Assembly: GCF_009688965.1 (NCBI RefSeq)
Contig: NZ_AP021875.1
Location: 2,790,001-2,854,000, forward strand
Origin: Desulfosarcina widdelii
GTDB taxonomy: Bacteria; Desulfobacterota; Desulfobacteria; Desulfobacterales; Desulfosarcinaceae
Reading direction: 5' to 3'
DNA length: 64,000 bases
In this document: positions 44,582-53,207 of the stretch, piece after piece
Layout of the letters: the number at the start of each line of letters is the position of its first letter
Numbering within the stretch: position 1 is the stretch's first letter
The notes under the pieces: generated by a model
What the model saw: only the letters and a program-made list of their open reading frames with translations
Databases searched by the model: none
What the model was told of the DNA's origin: nothing
Translations under genes and position numbers: made by a program

Positions 44582-45808
44582 TTAGAACTGGAGAAAGCCT
44601 TCAAAAAAATACCCGTAGAAACTGAGGTCCGTGGTGTCCGTCTCCATAAGTTGGCTGTCCACGTCGTCCATATACCCCTGGCTGGTCACCATGTTGAACC
44701 AGTTCTGCCATTCGTAGCCGATCTTGGCGCCCATCTGTAAGCCGTTTTTCAATTGGTAGGCGTAACCGATGCCGGCCCGTGCCTCGGCCACCGGTATCAG
44801 CCGGTGGTCGTAACTTTCTTCCACCTCTACCCGGGCGGTTCGAGTATCTGAGCCTGCTGCCTGGTCAAACTGCGAGTACGAAACATCGAAATCCCCCATC
44901 AGCAGCGATCCGCCAAGGGACCCGAACAGGTCGAAGCCAAGGCCCATTTTCCAGTCGAAATCGATGCCGAAACGCGGCCCCCACCCGGTGAATTTGTTTG
45001 TATTGTCAATCCAGCTTGCGCGGTAAAGAGTAGAACTAACCTCTTGGACGTAGGAGATGTCGAATTCCTGATTCACCTTGGCATGGCGTAATCCCGCCTC
45101 GAGCCGCAGGTCTAAGTTCTCCCCGACGTTCAACCGTTGGCCGACGCTGATGTCGGCAACGATCTGTTCCCATTCGTAGGTTGCATCGGCGTCGGTCACA
45201 TCGTTGTCGTCGATGATCGAATTGGCATGGAGCCAGGTTCCCCATAGATCGCTGCCTGTTCCCGCTTCTGCGGATGACGAGTCTCCCCCGGTTACCTTTC
45301 CAACCCCGAAACCGATATCTCTTCCCGAATCGGTCTCGATTCTCATCCCGCCCCTCCAGCCGGAACTGTAGCCGGGATCAACATCTATGTAACTGCCGGC
45401 CATCCTATCAGGCCCGACTTCGTCCTCATCGAGGACAGCAAAATCGAGGCCGCTGCGGCTGGGGCGCAAATAGACATTTTCGAAAGATACAACTGCTCGA
45501 GGCCCGGTTGTCGGTGCGCGGACGAGGGATTTTTCGGCCACGGCGTCCGCATTCGATCCAGGAGCCGGATTTGCCTTGAGCCCGGCCAGTTCGGCCTTGG
45601 CCTTGGCGGCTTCTTCCCTGGCCGCTGCTGCCTCTGCTTTGGCCTGGTCCGCTTCGAACTGGGCCTTGCGCGTCTGCTCCAGGACCTCATCGAATCTGGA
45701 CTCCAGTTTGCGGATCATATTGAGAAGCTCTTCGTTACTGGGCTCCTGCGCCAAGGTTCCAATCGGCAGACATAAAACCATCAATACCGCAACAATAAGC
45801 ATTCGCAT
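44582..45808 (-). CDS. Outer-membrane beta-barrel protein, Lpg1974/MOMP-like
   Basis: 408 residues. A signal peptide (LIVAVLMVLCLPIGTLA) is followed by a coiled-coil of charged and Ala-rich residues (about 25-85), then a barrel with alternating aromatic strands and C-terminal Phe (FEGFLQF), the outer-membrane sorting signature. It resembles Lpg1974-type pore-forming proteins. The ATG at 45808 has GGAGG 7 bases upstream. The coiled coil may reach peptidoglycan. Confidence 0.8.
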   Translation of the reverse strand: MRMLIVAVLMVLCLPIGTLAQEPSNEELLNMIRKLESRFDEVLEQTRKAQFEADQAKAEAAAAREEAAKAKAELAGLKANPAPGSNADAVAEKSLVRAPTTGPRAVVSFENVYLRPSRSGLDFAVLDEDEVGPDRMAGSYIDVDPGYSSGWRGGMRIETDSGRDIGFGVGKVTGGDSSSAEAGTGSDLWGTWLHANSIIDDNDVTDADATYEWEQIVADISVGQRLNVGENLDLRLEAGLRHAKVNQEFDISYVQEVSSTLYRASWIDNTNKFTGWGPRFGIDFDWKMGLGFDLFGSLGGSLLMGDFDVSYSQFDQAAGSDTRTARVEVEESYDHRLIPVAEARAGIGYAYQLKNGLQMGAKIGYEWQNWFNMVTSQGYMDDVDSQLMETDTTDLSFYGYFFEGFLQF

Positions 45809-46029
45809 ACTTCGATCCTCCGGAAAATAGTGAACAACGACAATCTCTCCAGCACGGCCAAATCGAATCCCAAACAACGGGAAAACAACAAAAGTTGTGC
45901 CATTTATCACGTCGACCATGGGGTTGTCACGACCATTATCGTAATGTTCGGTAAAAGTTCGCTTTTCAGGCGTTAAGATTGGCGGGGGATCATTGCGAGA
46001 AACGGCGGAATTAATCGAGTTTTTTGTTG

Positions 46030-46058
46030 TTTACATTGTTCATCAGGATTTCTATAGT
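46030..46058 (+). promoter_or_regulatory. Sigma-70-type promoter of the LVIVD gene
   Basis: TTTACA (46030-46035), 17-base spacer, TATAGT (46053-46058). It is a good match and lies 36 bp before the ATG of the LVIVD-repeat gene, whose ribosome site is AAAGGAA. Confidence 0.55.
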
Positions 46059-46093
46059 ATCGTCGAACTTGGCGCTTACGAAAGGAATTTCCG

Positions 46094-48013
46094 ATGAAGC
46101 TGGCATCCTGTTTCTGCGCACTTCTGATCGCGACTGTATTGGCTGCAGCCACCGCCCTGGCCGAACCGGTTCTTACAAACGGCGACCGCTGGCCGGTGAG
46201 TTCACCCCGGGCCGTAGCCATGGGAGGGAGCTATGTTTACATGGCCCGGGGCAATGTGCTGACCATACTGAACACTTCTTTAAATGTTACGGGTCAAATC
46301 GACCTGGATGCCGAAATCCGTTGCATTTGCTATGCAGGGAACCACGTCTTCGCCGCCCTGGGAAGCGCCGGATTGGCCATCGTGGATGTATCCACACCGG
46401 CAGTGCCATCCGTGGCAAGTACTTTCGAGCCTGCCGACGGCACCTCGGTGGGCAGTGTCTTCGTCAACGGCAATTATGCTTACATCGCCAACGTCGGCAA
46501 CCGGTTCAAGATTATAGACATCTCCACGCCAGCCGCCCCTGTCGAAAAAGGTTCCGAAACCCTTTCCGGCTTGCTGGTGTCGGCGGTAAACGTTCACGTT
46601 TCCGGGACTACGGCCACCGTGGTGGACCAGGTCAACGGATTGCATCTCTTGAATGTGGCCGATGAAGACAATCCTCAATGGGAAAGCGTCACTGCCATCG
46701 CCGGTGCCTTCGACGCGCGCCTGGACGGCAGCTATGCCTACGTGGCCAGCATCTCCGGCGGGTTGGACATCGTGGACATCAGCGATAGTTCCAACCCGGA
46801 GATTTTGGGCAGCTACACACCCACGGATGGCTATTCGGTGGGTGTGTTCGTCAGCGGGAACACTGCCTGGCTGGCCGATCAAGTCAACGGACTACATGAA
46901 ATCGACATATCTGATAAATACAATCCGACTTTGTCGTCAACCGCTGCCGGCACCACCGGAGCCTACAGCACAGCCACCGACGACGGCACCAATGTCTACG
47001 TCTGCGACCACGAGCAGGGGATTCAGCGGGTGGCCGGCGGAGCAGCATCCTACGAAGCCCCCTGCGAAGCGATCAATCTTTACCTGGATGACGACGACTA
47101 CCTGTATGTGGTCAGCGGCAGCGCCGGCGGAAATGCAGACGACGAAGGATTGCGCATCCTCGACGCCTATTATCCTGGCAATGTCGGCTACGAAAGCTTC
47201 GTCGAAACGCCGGGGCAAGCGCACGGCGTCTTCGTGGATGACGATTACGCCTACGTGGCTGACGGCGACCAGGGGCTGCAGATCATTGACGTCAGCGACA
47301 AATCAAATCCAGGAGCACCGGTAAACGAAGGCACCTCGGGAACGGCATATGAGGTCTTTGTTTCAGGAAATTTCGCCTATGTCGCAGATGGGGGTTCAGG
47401 GCTTCAGGTCATCGATGTCAGTGACAAGTCCAATCCCGGAGCACCGGTAAACAAAGACACCTCGGGAACGGCATATGGGGTCTTTGTTTCAGGAAATTTC
47501 GCCTATGTCGCAGATGGGGGTTCAGGGCTCCAGATCATCGATGTCAGCGACAAGGCCAGTCCGGCAATCAGCGGCAGTTACGACACCGTTGGAACGGCAT
47601 ATGGAATCTATGTTTCAGGTAGATATGCATATGTAGCCGACGGCGATCAGGGGTTGCAGATCATCGATGTCAGCGACAAGTCATCTCCATCAGTCGTTGG
47701 CAGCTACGACACCGACGGAACGGCCAGGGGAGTGTTTGTCCGAAACGGATACGCCTATATCGCCGACGGTACCAACGGGCTGGTAACCGTGGACGTCTCC
47801 GACCCAACCGACCCATTGGAAGTTGAGAAATGGTGCACCGGGACCACGGCCGAAGCCCTGGGTGTCCATGTGGTGGGAGAATACGTCTACGTGGCTGAAG
47901 GATTGGGTGGCGCGGCCATCTACTACCTAACCGACGAAGATCCTTTCGTACCGACCCCGCTCCCCGACTCGGACGGCGGCGGCGGCTGTTTTCTTAACAG
48001 CTTGGGGTTCTGA
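46094..48013 (+). CDS. Secreted LVIVD-repeat beta-propeller protein
   Basis: 639 residues. A signal peptide ends at ALAEP. At least ten LVIVD-type repeats follow, each with a strand like YAYVADGDQGLQIIDVSD and a short linker. Such propellers bind partners on the cell surface. Residues near 413-500 contain a recent duplication: a 126-bp (42-residue) unit at 47332 is nearly identical to the next one at 47458. The C-terminus ends DSDGGGGCFLNSLGF, a Gly-Cys tail seen on exported proteins in this group, possibly a sorting or lipid attachment signal. Confidence 0.85.
   Translation: MKLASCFCALLIATVLAAATALAEPVLTNGDRWPVSSPRAVAMGGSYVYMARGNVLTILNTSLNVTGQIDLDAEIRCICYAGNHVFAALGSAGLAIVDVSTPAVPSVASTFEPADGTSVGSVFVNGNYAYIANVGNRFKIIDISTPAAPVEKGSETLSGLLVSAVNVHVSGTTATVVDQVNGLHLLNVADEDNPQWESVTAIAGAFDARLDGSYAYVASISGGLDIVDISDSSNPEILGSYTPTDGYSVGVFVSGNTAWLADQVNGLHEIDISDKYNPTLSSTAAGTTGAYSTATDDGTNVYVCDHEQGIQRVAGGAASYEAPCEAINLYLDDDDYLYVVSGSAGGNADDEGLRILDAYYPGNVGYESFVETPGQAHGVFVDDDYAYVADGDQGLQIIDVSDKSNPGAPVNEGTSGTAYEVFVSGNFAYVADGGSGLQVIDVSDKSNPGAPVNKDTSGTAYGVFVSGNFAYVADGGSGLQIIDVSDKASPAISGSYDTVGTAYGIYVSGRYAYVADGDQGLQIIDVSDKSSPSVVGSYDTDGTARGVFVRNGYAYIADGTNGLVTVDVSDPTDPLEVEKWCTGTTAEALGVHVVGEYVYVAEGLGGAAIYYLTDEDPFVPTPLPDSDGGGGCFLNSLGF
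47332..47583 (+). repeat. Near-identical 126-bp tandem duplication inside the LVIVD gene
   Basis: Two units start at 47332 and 47458 (CACCTCGGGAACGGCATATG in both). They differ at few positions over the first 90 bases. The 126-bp length keeps the frame (42 codons), so copy number could vary by slippage or recombination. The last part of the second unit is more diverged. Confidence 0.75.
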
Positions 48014-48129
48014 AGGTCGATTTCTTTCTGGATGCCGGATCAAGTCCGGTATGACGAGTTCGATACTTCTAAGGAAATAACAACTGTTCGGGCGCAGTTT
48101 TTCGCTGGAGCGGCGTCCCTCATTCGTCC

Positions 48130-48942
48130 TCAGCCCTCAGTCTTCCGCCCACCGGCCAGCAGCACCTCGTCATTCTCAAACTCCTGGCGGCGGATGTCGG
48201 CGAACATCCCCAACAATCGTGGCACGGTAAGCTTTTTTTTCTCCTCACCGGAAACGTCGATGATGATCTCGCCGGCGTCCATCATCAACAACCGGCTGCC
48301 GTAAGTGATTGCGTGGTTCATGTTGTGAGTGATCATCAGGGTGGTCAATCGGTGCTCACGGATAAAGCGGGTAGTCAGATCCATGACGATGGCGGCATTG
48401 CGCGGATCCAGGGCCGCGGTGTGCTCGTCCAGCAAGGCGATATCCGGTCTGGACAGCACCATCATCAGCAGGGTCAAGGCCTGGCGCTGGCCGCCGGACA
48501 GGCTGCTGACATTTTCCTTCATGCGCGATTCGAGTCCCATTTTCAGGTGAATCAGTTGCTCGCAGAAATAGGCCCGCATCTTGCGGTTGAGGCTGATCAC
48601 CGGCCATTTGAAACCCTTCTTGCAGGTGATCATCATGTTGTCTTCCAGGGTCATGTTGGAGGCCGTGCCCACCAGCGGATCCTGAAAAATTCGCCCCAAG
48701 TAGCGCGCCCGTTTATGCTCCGGGTGGGCCGTGACGTCTTCGTCGCCGATGTATACCTTGCCGGCGGTGGGCATCAGGCTGCCTGAAATCAGGTTGAACA
48801 GGGTGGTCTTGCCGGCGCCGTTGCTGCCGATGATGGTGACGAATTCGCCGGCCTGTACCGTCAAATCGAGATCCCGGATGACGGTCTTGGCGTTGGGGGT
48901 TCCGGCGTGAAAGGTGCATCTGAGATTTTGCAGGCGAATCAT
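48130..48942 (-). CDS. ABC transporter ATP-binding protein of a PF04392-type system
   Basis: 270 residues. Walker A IGSNGAGKTTL near residue 40, signature LSGGQRQALTL near 147, Walker B DIALLDEHTAALD near 168 and the switch His (MITHNMNHA) are intact. It powers the permease encoded just upstream, with which it overlaps by 4 bases. Together with the substrate-binding protein at 50065 this forms a TrpXYZ/TyrX-like importer. The divergent TrpR-family gene supports an aromatic amino acid or related ligand. Confidence 0.92.
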   Translation of the reverse strand: MIRLQNLRCTFHAGTPNAKTVIRDLDLTVQAGEFVTIIGSNGAGKTTLFNLISGSLMPTAGKVYIGDEDVTAHPEHKRARYLGRIFQDPLVGTASNMTLEDNMMITCKKGFKWPVISLNRKMRAYFCEQLIHLKMGLESRMKENVSSLSGGQRQALTLLMMVLSRPDIALLDEHTAALDPRNAAIVMDLTTRFIREHRLTTLMITHNMNHAITYGSRLLMMDAGEIIIDVSGEEKKKLTVPRLLGMFADIRRQEFENDEVLLAGGRKTEG

Positions 48943-49835
48943 GCGGCGGTCCCTCCCTTGCCCCGGATGCGGCGGTAATTGGTCACCGCCAGGGAGGCGA
49001 TAATCAGGATGCCGGCGATCAATTTGAGATCGTTGGGTGTCATGTTGATATAATAGCCGTAGAAGCGGCCCAGGTACATGATGGCCTTGAACAGGATGGC
49101 GCCCAGGATCACCCGCAGGGTGAGCAGACCGATCCGGTTGGACTTGATGATAAACTCGCCCAGCATCACCGACGCCAGGCCGGACACCACGATCCCCTGC
49201 CCCAGGTTGACATCGGCGAATCCCTGATACTGGGCCGCGAATGCTCCGGACAAAGCTACCAGGCCGTTGGACAACCCCACACCGATGAGCTTGAGTGTGG
49301 CCGGATTGACCCCTTGAACCCGGACCATCTGCTCATTGTTGCCCAAAGCCCCGAACACCAGCCCCATATCGGTGTGGAAAAAAAGATCCAGGGCCAGCTT
49401 GATGGCCAGCACCACCGCAATAAAAAAGATCAACGCGGCCCAATCTGCGGGAATCAGGTTACCGGCCGCAGCGGTAACATGGGTGAGAACCGTGTCCACC
49501 CTTAGTAAGGGGAGATTGGCGCGGTTGTCCAGGATGCGGATGTTGACCGAGTAGAGCATGGTCATGGTAAGGATGCCGGCCAGCAGGTGGGGGACCTTGA
49601 GCCGATTGTGGATGGCCGCTGTGACGAATCCTGCCAGCACACCGCCGCCGAAAGCCAGCAGCAATCCGAAAAGCGGGTTCTGGCCCGCGGTCAGGGATGT
49701 GGCCATGATTACGGCCCCCAAGGGAAAACTGCCGTCCACGGTCAGATCCGGAAAATCGAGAATGCGGAAGGTGAAAAACACTCCCAGGGCCATGATGGCG
49801 TAGATCAGCCCTTCAACAAAAATTCCTTCAAGCAT
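48939..49835 (-). CDS. ABC transporter permease (TrpY-like)
   Basis: 298 residues with about eight membrane helices; the BPD_transp_2-type layout (branched-chain/ribose family) is seen in FRILDFPDLTVDGSFPLGA near the start and GLASVMLGEFI near residue 225. It forms the membrane pore of the importer. The stop overlaps the ATP-binding gene start (ATGA). It is separated from the upstream binding-protein gene by 229 bp that hold a palindromic repeat. Confidence 0.9.
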   Translation of the reverse strand: MLEGIFVEGLIYAIMALGVFFTFRILDFPDLTVDGSFPLGAVIMATSLTAGQNPLFGLLLAFGGGVLAGFVTAAIHNRLKVPHLLAGILTMTMLYSVNIRILDNRANLPLLRVDTVLTHVTAAAGNLIPADWAALIFFIAVVLAIKLALDLFFHTDMGLVFGALGNNEQMVRVQGVNPATLKLIGVGLSNGLVALSGAFAAQYQGFADVNLGQGIVVSGLASVMLGEFIIKSNRIGLLTLRVILGAILFKAIMYLGRFYGYYINMTPNDLKLIAGILIIASLAVTNYRRIRGKGGTAA

Positions 49836-49929
49836 GATGGTTCCGTTTTTCGGGTTTGATCAGTTGTAAATTTCAAAAGACCGCTTTCATGTCCATTCAT
49901 GAATCTTTAGATTGATATGAACAAGAATG

Positions 49930-50035
49930 CAGGAGCCAGAATTCAGAATTCAGAAGTGCTGCACTCGCTTCGCTCGATCAATCTATTGAAACGATAGCAG
50001 CGGTTTTTCTTCCAGATTCTGACTCCTGGCTCCTG
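49930..50035. repeat. Palindromic repeat family 5 inside the ABC operon
   Basis: A 106-bp dyad: CAGGAGCCAGAATTCAGAAT at the left against the reverse complement of the right end (CTTCCAGATTCTGACTCCTG...). Pairing is strong over about 27 bases with few mismatches. Such CAGGAGYCAG-type elements recur in many genomes. It lies between the binding-protein and permease genes. Confidence 0.7.
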
Positions 50036-50064
50036 ATTGCAAATATGCCATTTCTGCATGGTAA

Positions 50065-51054
50065 CTACTGCTTGATCAACTTCCCGTCCTCAACAATCGT
50101 ATTGGCCTTTTCAATCACATCTTCCGGAAAGATCAGCCCCAGTTCGTTGGCCACATCCAGGTTGATCAGCAGGTCCACATCCGAAGCGTCCGTCATGAAA
50201 ATCGTAGGAATGGTTTCCGGCTTTTCTCCCTTGAGAATGCGATTCACCAGGCGGCCGGTGGCCCGACCCATCTTGTAGTAATCATGCCCCCAGGCGGCCA
50301 GAACGGGAGTGGTTTGGGCGCTGCTGGGATCGGCGGACATCACGGGGATCTTGTATTTCTTGGCCACGCTGGCCACAGCGGCGAGGGCGGACACCACGGT
50401 GTTGTCGTTGGAGATGTAAATGCCGTCCACCCGGCCGGCGATGGTCTGAACGGCCTGTTTGACCTCGGCGGAATTGGAGACGGTGGTTTCGACAAATTTG
50501 ATACCCATCTCCCGGCACACTTCGCGGGCAATGTTGGCCAGGCTGACCGCGTTGGCCTCGCTGCTGGTGTAAACATGCCCCAGCGTTTCGATGGGCTTGA
50601 TGCGGTTGAGCAGTTCAATCTGGGCCTTGACCGGCGTCATGTCGGAGATGCCGGTCACACTCTTTTCGCCTTTGTCCGTCGAGGCGACCAACCCGGCCCC
50701 CACCGGATCGGTAACGGCGCTGAAAATCACCGGACGGTCCTTGAGCGAGTTAACCAGCGCCTGTGCCGTGGGCGTGGCGATGCCCACGGCCAGGGTCACG
50801 TCCTCCGATTTGAACTTCTGGGCAATGGACGATGCCGTGGACATTTCTCCATTGGCGTTCTGGAGGTCGAAGCGCGCATCGGGGTGCTGAATCTTGACCA
50901 CTTCCTGTACACCTTTTTCAATGGCGTCCAGGGCCGGGTGGGCCACGATTTTGGAAATGCCGATCAGGACCGGATCGGATGCGAACGCCGGGACGCCAAA
51001 AAGCATGGCAACGGACACGAACAGGGCAATCAGTGTGAAACTGCACTTTTTCAT
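50065..51054 (-). CDS. ABC substrate-binding protein (TrpX/PF04392 family)
   Basis: 329 residues. A Sec signal (SFTLIALFVSVAMLFGVPAFA) is cleaved before SDPVLIGISKIVAHPALDAI. The two-lobed PF04392 fold is visible (VGIATPTAQALVNSL, FSAVTDPVGAGLV, GIYISNDNTVVSAL). The family includes the tryptophan-binding TrpX of Gram-positives. It is the first gene of the importer operon, divergent from a TrpR-family repressor with a dyad between them. The ligand is inferred from context only. Confidence 0.9.
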   Translation of the reverse strand: MKKCSFTLIALFVSVAMLFGVPAFASDPVLIGISKIVAHPALDAIEKGVQEVVKIQHPDARFDLQNANGEMSTASSIAQKFKSEDVTLAVGIATPTAQALVNSLKDRPVIFSAVTDPVGAGLVASTDKGEKSVTGISDMTPVKAQIELLNRIKPIETLGHVYTSSEANAVSLANIAREVCREMGIKFVETTVSNSAEVKQAVQTIAGRVDGIYISNDNTVVSALAAVASVAKKYKIPVMSADPSSAQTTPVLAAWGHDYYKMGRATGRLVNRILKGEKPETIPTIFMTDASDVDLLINLDVANELGLIFPEDVIEKANTIVEDGKLIKQ

Positions 51055-51118
51055 GAACTTTTTCCTTTCCTTTCCACTGTTTTTTCACTATGTTTTTGCA
51101 AACAGAAACAGGTTTGAT

Positions 51119-51144
51119 CGGTCCTTACCTAATCGAGAGGACCG
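51119..51144. promoter_or_regulatory. Dyad between the ABC operon and the trpR-like gene
   Basis: CGGTCCT (51119-51125) and AGGACCG (51138-51144) are perfect inverted arms around a 12-base spacer. The sequence differs from the E. coli trp operator. Its place between the divergent repressor and transporter genes makes it the best operator candidate. Confidence 0.45.
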
Positions 51145-51174
51145 GTAAAAACAAGTCTTTTTCCTAATCGCCGA

Positions 51175-51507
51175 ATGGCTGAAACCGGCATCCTGCCGAC
51201 CATTTTAAAGGCCCGCCCCATGAACGTCGTTACCCGGGAATTAATCGATATTTTTACCCGTACCCGAGACCGCAGGGATATGGAGATTCTTTTCAAGGAG
51301 ATCTTCACCCCCAGCGAAATCGACACCCTCACCCTGCGCTGGCAGCTCCTCAAGGATCTTTACGAAGGCAAAACCCAGCGCAAAATTGCCGCCGAACACA
51401 AGATCAGCCTATGCAAGATTACCCGCGGCTCCAAACTGCTCAAGGCCAAAGGCAGCTACCTGAAAAAAGTTCTGGACGACTACTACGAAGCGAAGGAAAA
51501 GGTCTGA
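51175..51507 (+). CDS. TrpR-family repressor
   Basis: 110 residues, the usual TrpR/YerC size. The HTH and flanks read QRKIAAEHKISLCKITRGSKLLK, close to the E. coli TrpR pattern (ATITRGSNSLK), and the N-terminal helix bundle with LTLRWQLLKDLYEG fits. TrpR binds DNA as a dimer with L-tryptophan. It is divergent from the TrpXYZ-type importer. The start is either the ATG at 51175 or one at 51220 that has AAAGG upstream. The ligand could be tryptophan or another aromatic compound. Confidence 0.85.
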   Translation: MAETGILPTILKARPMNVVTRELIDIFTRTRDRRDMEILFKEIFTPSEIDTLTLRWQLLKDLYEGKTQRKIAAEHKISLCKITRGSKLLKAKGSYLKKVLDDYYEAKEKV

Positions 51508-51529
51508 TAGCAGGACCGGAAATGATGCC

Positions 51530-52141
51530 ATGGGTGTTCGGGAAGTTGTATTTAACCAACGCGAACGGCTGACCCGCCTCGAGCGGCTGGCCTGCAAATG
51601 GGGGGCCAGCCGGGCCGCAACCGTTGCCACGGCAAACATCGTCGTGAACGATGCCTTTGCGGAACTTTGCCGTCTTCCGGATTGCACGGTTTACGGGTTG
51701 TCCGCCGGCTGTCCGCCCCATGTCGGCGGCACTTTTGAAATGCGGAAGCTGCTCACGCAATACGAGTGGGCCATTGCACTGAAAATCGATGTCCCCACGG
51801 ATATCCTGCTGGGGGAAGAGCGCTTTCACCTCTACCGTGTCCTGCATGAAATTGTCGCCGCCGTCGAACAGGCGGCCGTGGAAAAGGGCTTCTCCAGAGC
51901 CCGGGCCTTTGCCGGAGGGTCCTGCAAAAGGATCTTCTGCGCCGATCAACCCGATTGCAGCGTTTTGTACGGCGGCCCCTGCCGCCACCCGGACCGGGCC
52001 CGGCCTTCCATGTCCGGCTATGGCATCGACGTTTCCCGCCTGATGAACGCCGCCGGCTGGCAAATGAGTTGGATTACCCGGAATACTTCAGCGGAAGAAG
52101 TCCCCATGGGTGCGTTGGTGGGAATGGTGCTTGTGGGCTGA
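51530..52141 (+). CDS. DUF2284 putative metal-binding protein
   Basis: 203 residues with a Cys set typical of DUF2284: CRLPDC near residue 49, GCPPH near 62, then C(x5)C and C at about 137-155 (GGSCKRIFC, PDCSVLYGGPC) and HPDRARPSMSGYGID. These proteins probably bind a metal or Fe-S cluster, common in anaerobes. It follows the TrpR-like gene by 22 bp and may be co-transcribed. Function unknown. Confidence 0.85.
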   Translation: MGVREVVFNQRERLTRLERLACKWGASRAATVATANIVVNDAFAELCRLPDCTVYGLSAGCPPHVGGTFEMRKLLTQYEWAIALKIDVPTDILLGEERFHLYRVLHEIVAAVEQAAVEKGFSRARAFAGGSCKRIFCADQPDCSVLYGGPCRHPDRARPSMSGYGIDVSRLMNAAGWQMSWITRNTSAEEVPMGALVGMVLVG

Positions 52142-52148
52142 AGCCGCC

Positions 52149-52979
52149 TCAACCTTCATCCCACCAGGAAACAATCGGCTGCCTGCGCAGCGGCAGGCGC
52201 GGATAGGTAAAGCGAGGGTATCCCACCATCAACGCTCCGTAACATCGATGCCCCGATGGAAGGTCGAGGGCCTCGACCGTGGCGGGGAATCCCTGGGATG
52301 CCGCCCAGAAATACCCCGCCCAGCAGGCGCCCAGCCCCATGGGGACGGCGGCCAGTTCCATGTAGGCCAGGGCGATGGTGCAGGCCGGGGGCGCCGCAAA
52401 ATCATTTTTCGGGGCATGGGCCACGACCAGCGCCGGTGCACCGCGCAGGATCACGTCGTTGCCGTCTTCCCAGCGCTCGACAGCCCTTGCCATGTGAAGC
52501 GCGGCTGCCACTTCGGGCTGGTTGTCCATCATCCAGCGCATCCATTCGATCACCGTGCCGGCCAGCATCTCGATCCGGGGCCGGTTGTCGATCACCCGCC
52601 ACTGAGCGCTTTGCGAATTATGCCCCGACGGGGCATGGCTGGCGATTTCGATCATCTTTTGGATTTTACTGCGTTCAACCGGCTCCTCCTTATAGCGCCG
52701 GATGGATCTTCGGCTGCGTAAGAACTGTTCGCACTGATCGGCCGTTAATCGAAGTTCCGGCCGAATCAGCGGGCACTGGTCGGCCGCCATTTTCTCGTGG
52801 GAGATGCTGGCCGTGGGGCACACGGCCACACAGTGTCCGCAGGCGATACAATACTCTTGGGCATTTTCGGTCAGCCGCGGCACCTCTCCTTTGGAGAATT
52901 CGATGATGCCCGTGGGACATACGGCCGCACAGATACCGTCCCGATTGCAGGTGTTTGCGTCTATGGTCAAAAGGGCCAT
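52149..52979 (-). CDS. Ferredoxin-fused nitroreductase
   Basis: 276 residues. Two [4Fe-4S] motifs at the N-terminus (CNRDGICAAVC and CIACGHCVAVCP, residues about 10-55). Residues about 85-260 are a nitroreductase flavin fold (RRSIRRYKEEPVERSKIQKMIEIASHAPSGHNSQ in family pattern; AVPMGLGACWAGYF). Electrons probably pass from ferredoxin clusters to FMN for reduction of an aromatic or quinone substrate. AAAGGAG precedes the ATG at 52979. It converges on the DUF2284 gene (8 bp gap). Confidence 0.92.
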   Translation of the reverse strand: MALLTIDANTCNRDGICAAVCPTGIIEFSKGEVPRLTENAQEYCIACGHCVAVCPTASISHEKMAADQCPLIRPELRLTADQCEQFLRSRRSIRRYKEEPVERSKIQKMIEIASHAPSGHNSQSAQWRVIDNRPRIEMLAGTVIEWMRWMMDNQPEVAAALHMARAVERWEDGNDVILRGAPALVVAHAPKNDFAAPPACTIALAYMELAAVPMGLGACWAGYFWAASQGFPATVEALDLPSGHRCYGALMVGYPRFTYPRLPLRRQPIVSWWDEG

Positions 52980-53116
52980 CGTATTCTCCTTTACAGCATA
53001 TTCGTCATCCAACGCTATCTTCTATCAGGCGGCCGGGCATCGTCCCAATGGATGCCTGAAAATCTTTTCAGACCGCCCAACACCACACACTCGAATGAAA
53101 GGGGGTGGATTCTTGG

Positions 53117-53169
53117 GAGCGGCTTCCATCCGCGATATGGCTTGCAATCGTCGCGGCTGAAAGCCGCTC
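53117..53169. repeat. Palindromic repeat family 4, copy 2
   Basis: GAGCGGCTT (53117-53125) pairs with AAGCCGCTC (53161-53169); the interior has CCATCCGCG and CGCGGCTGAA. It is related to the element at 43004-43067. It lies downstream of the acyl-CoA ligase stop, with a T-run on the wrong side for a minus-strand terminator. Confidence 0.55.
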
Positions 53170-53207
53170 TATAAAAAAACCGGTCCCGAACAAATGACAG
53201 AAGGCTG

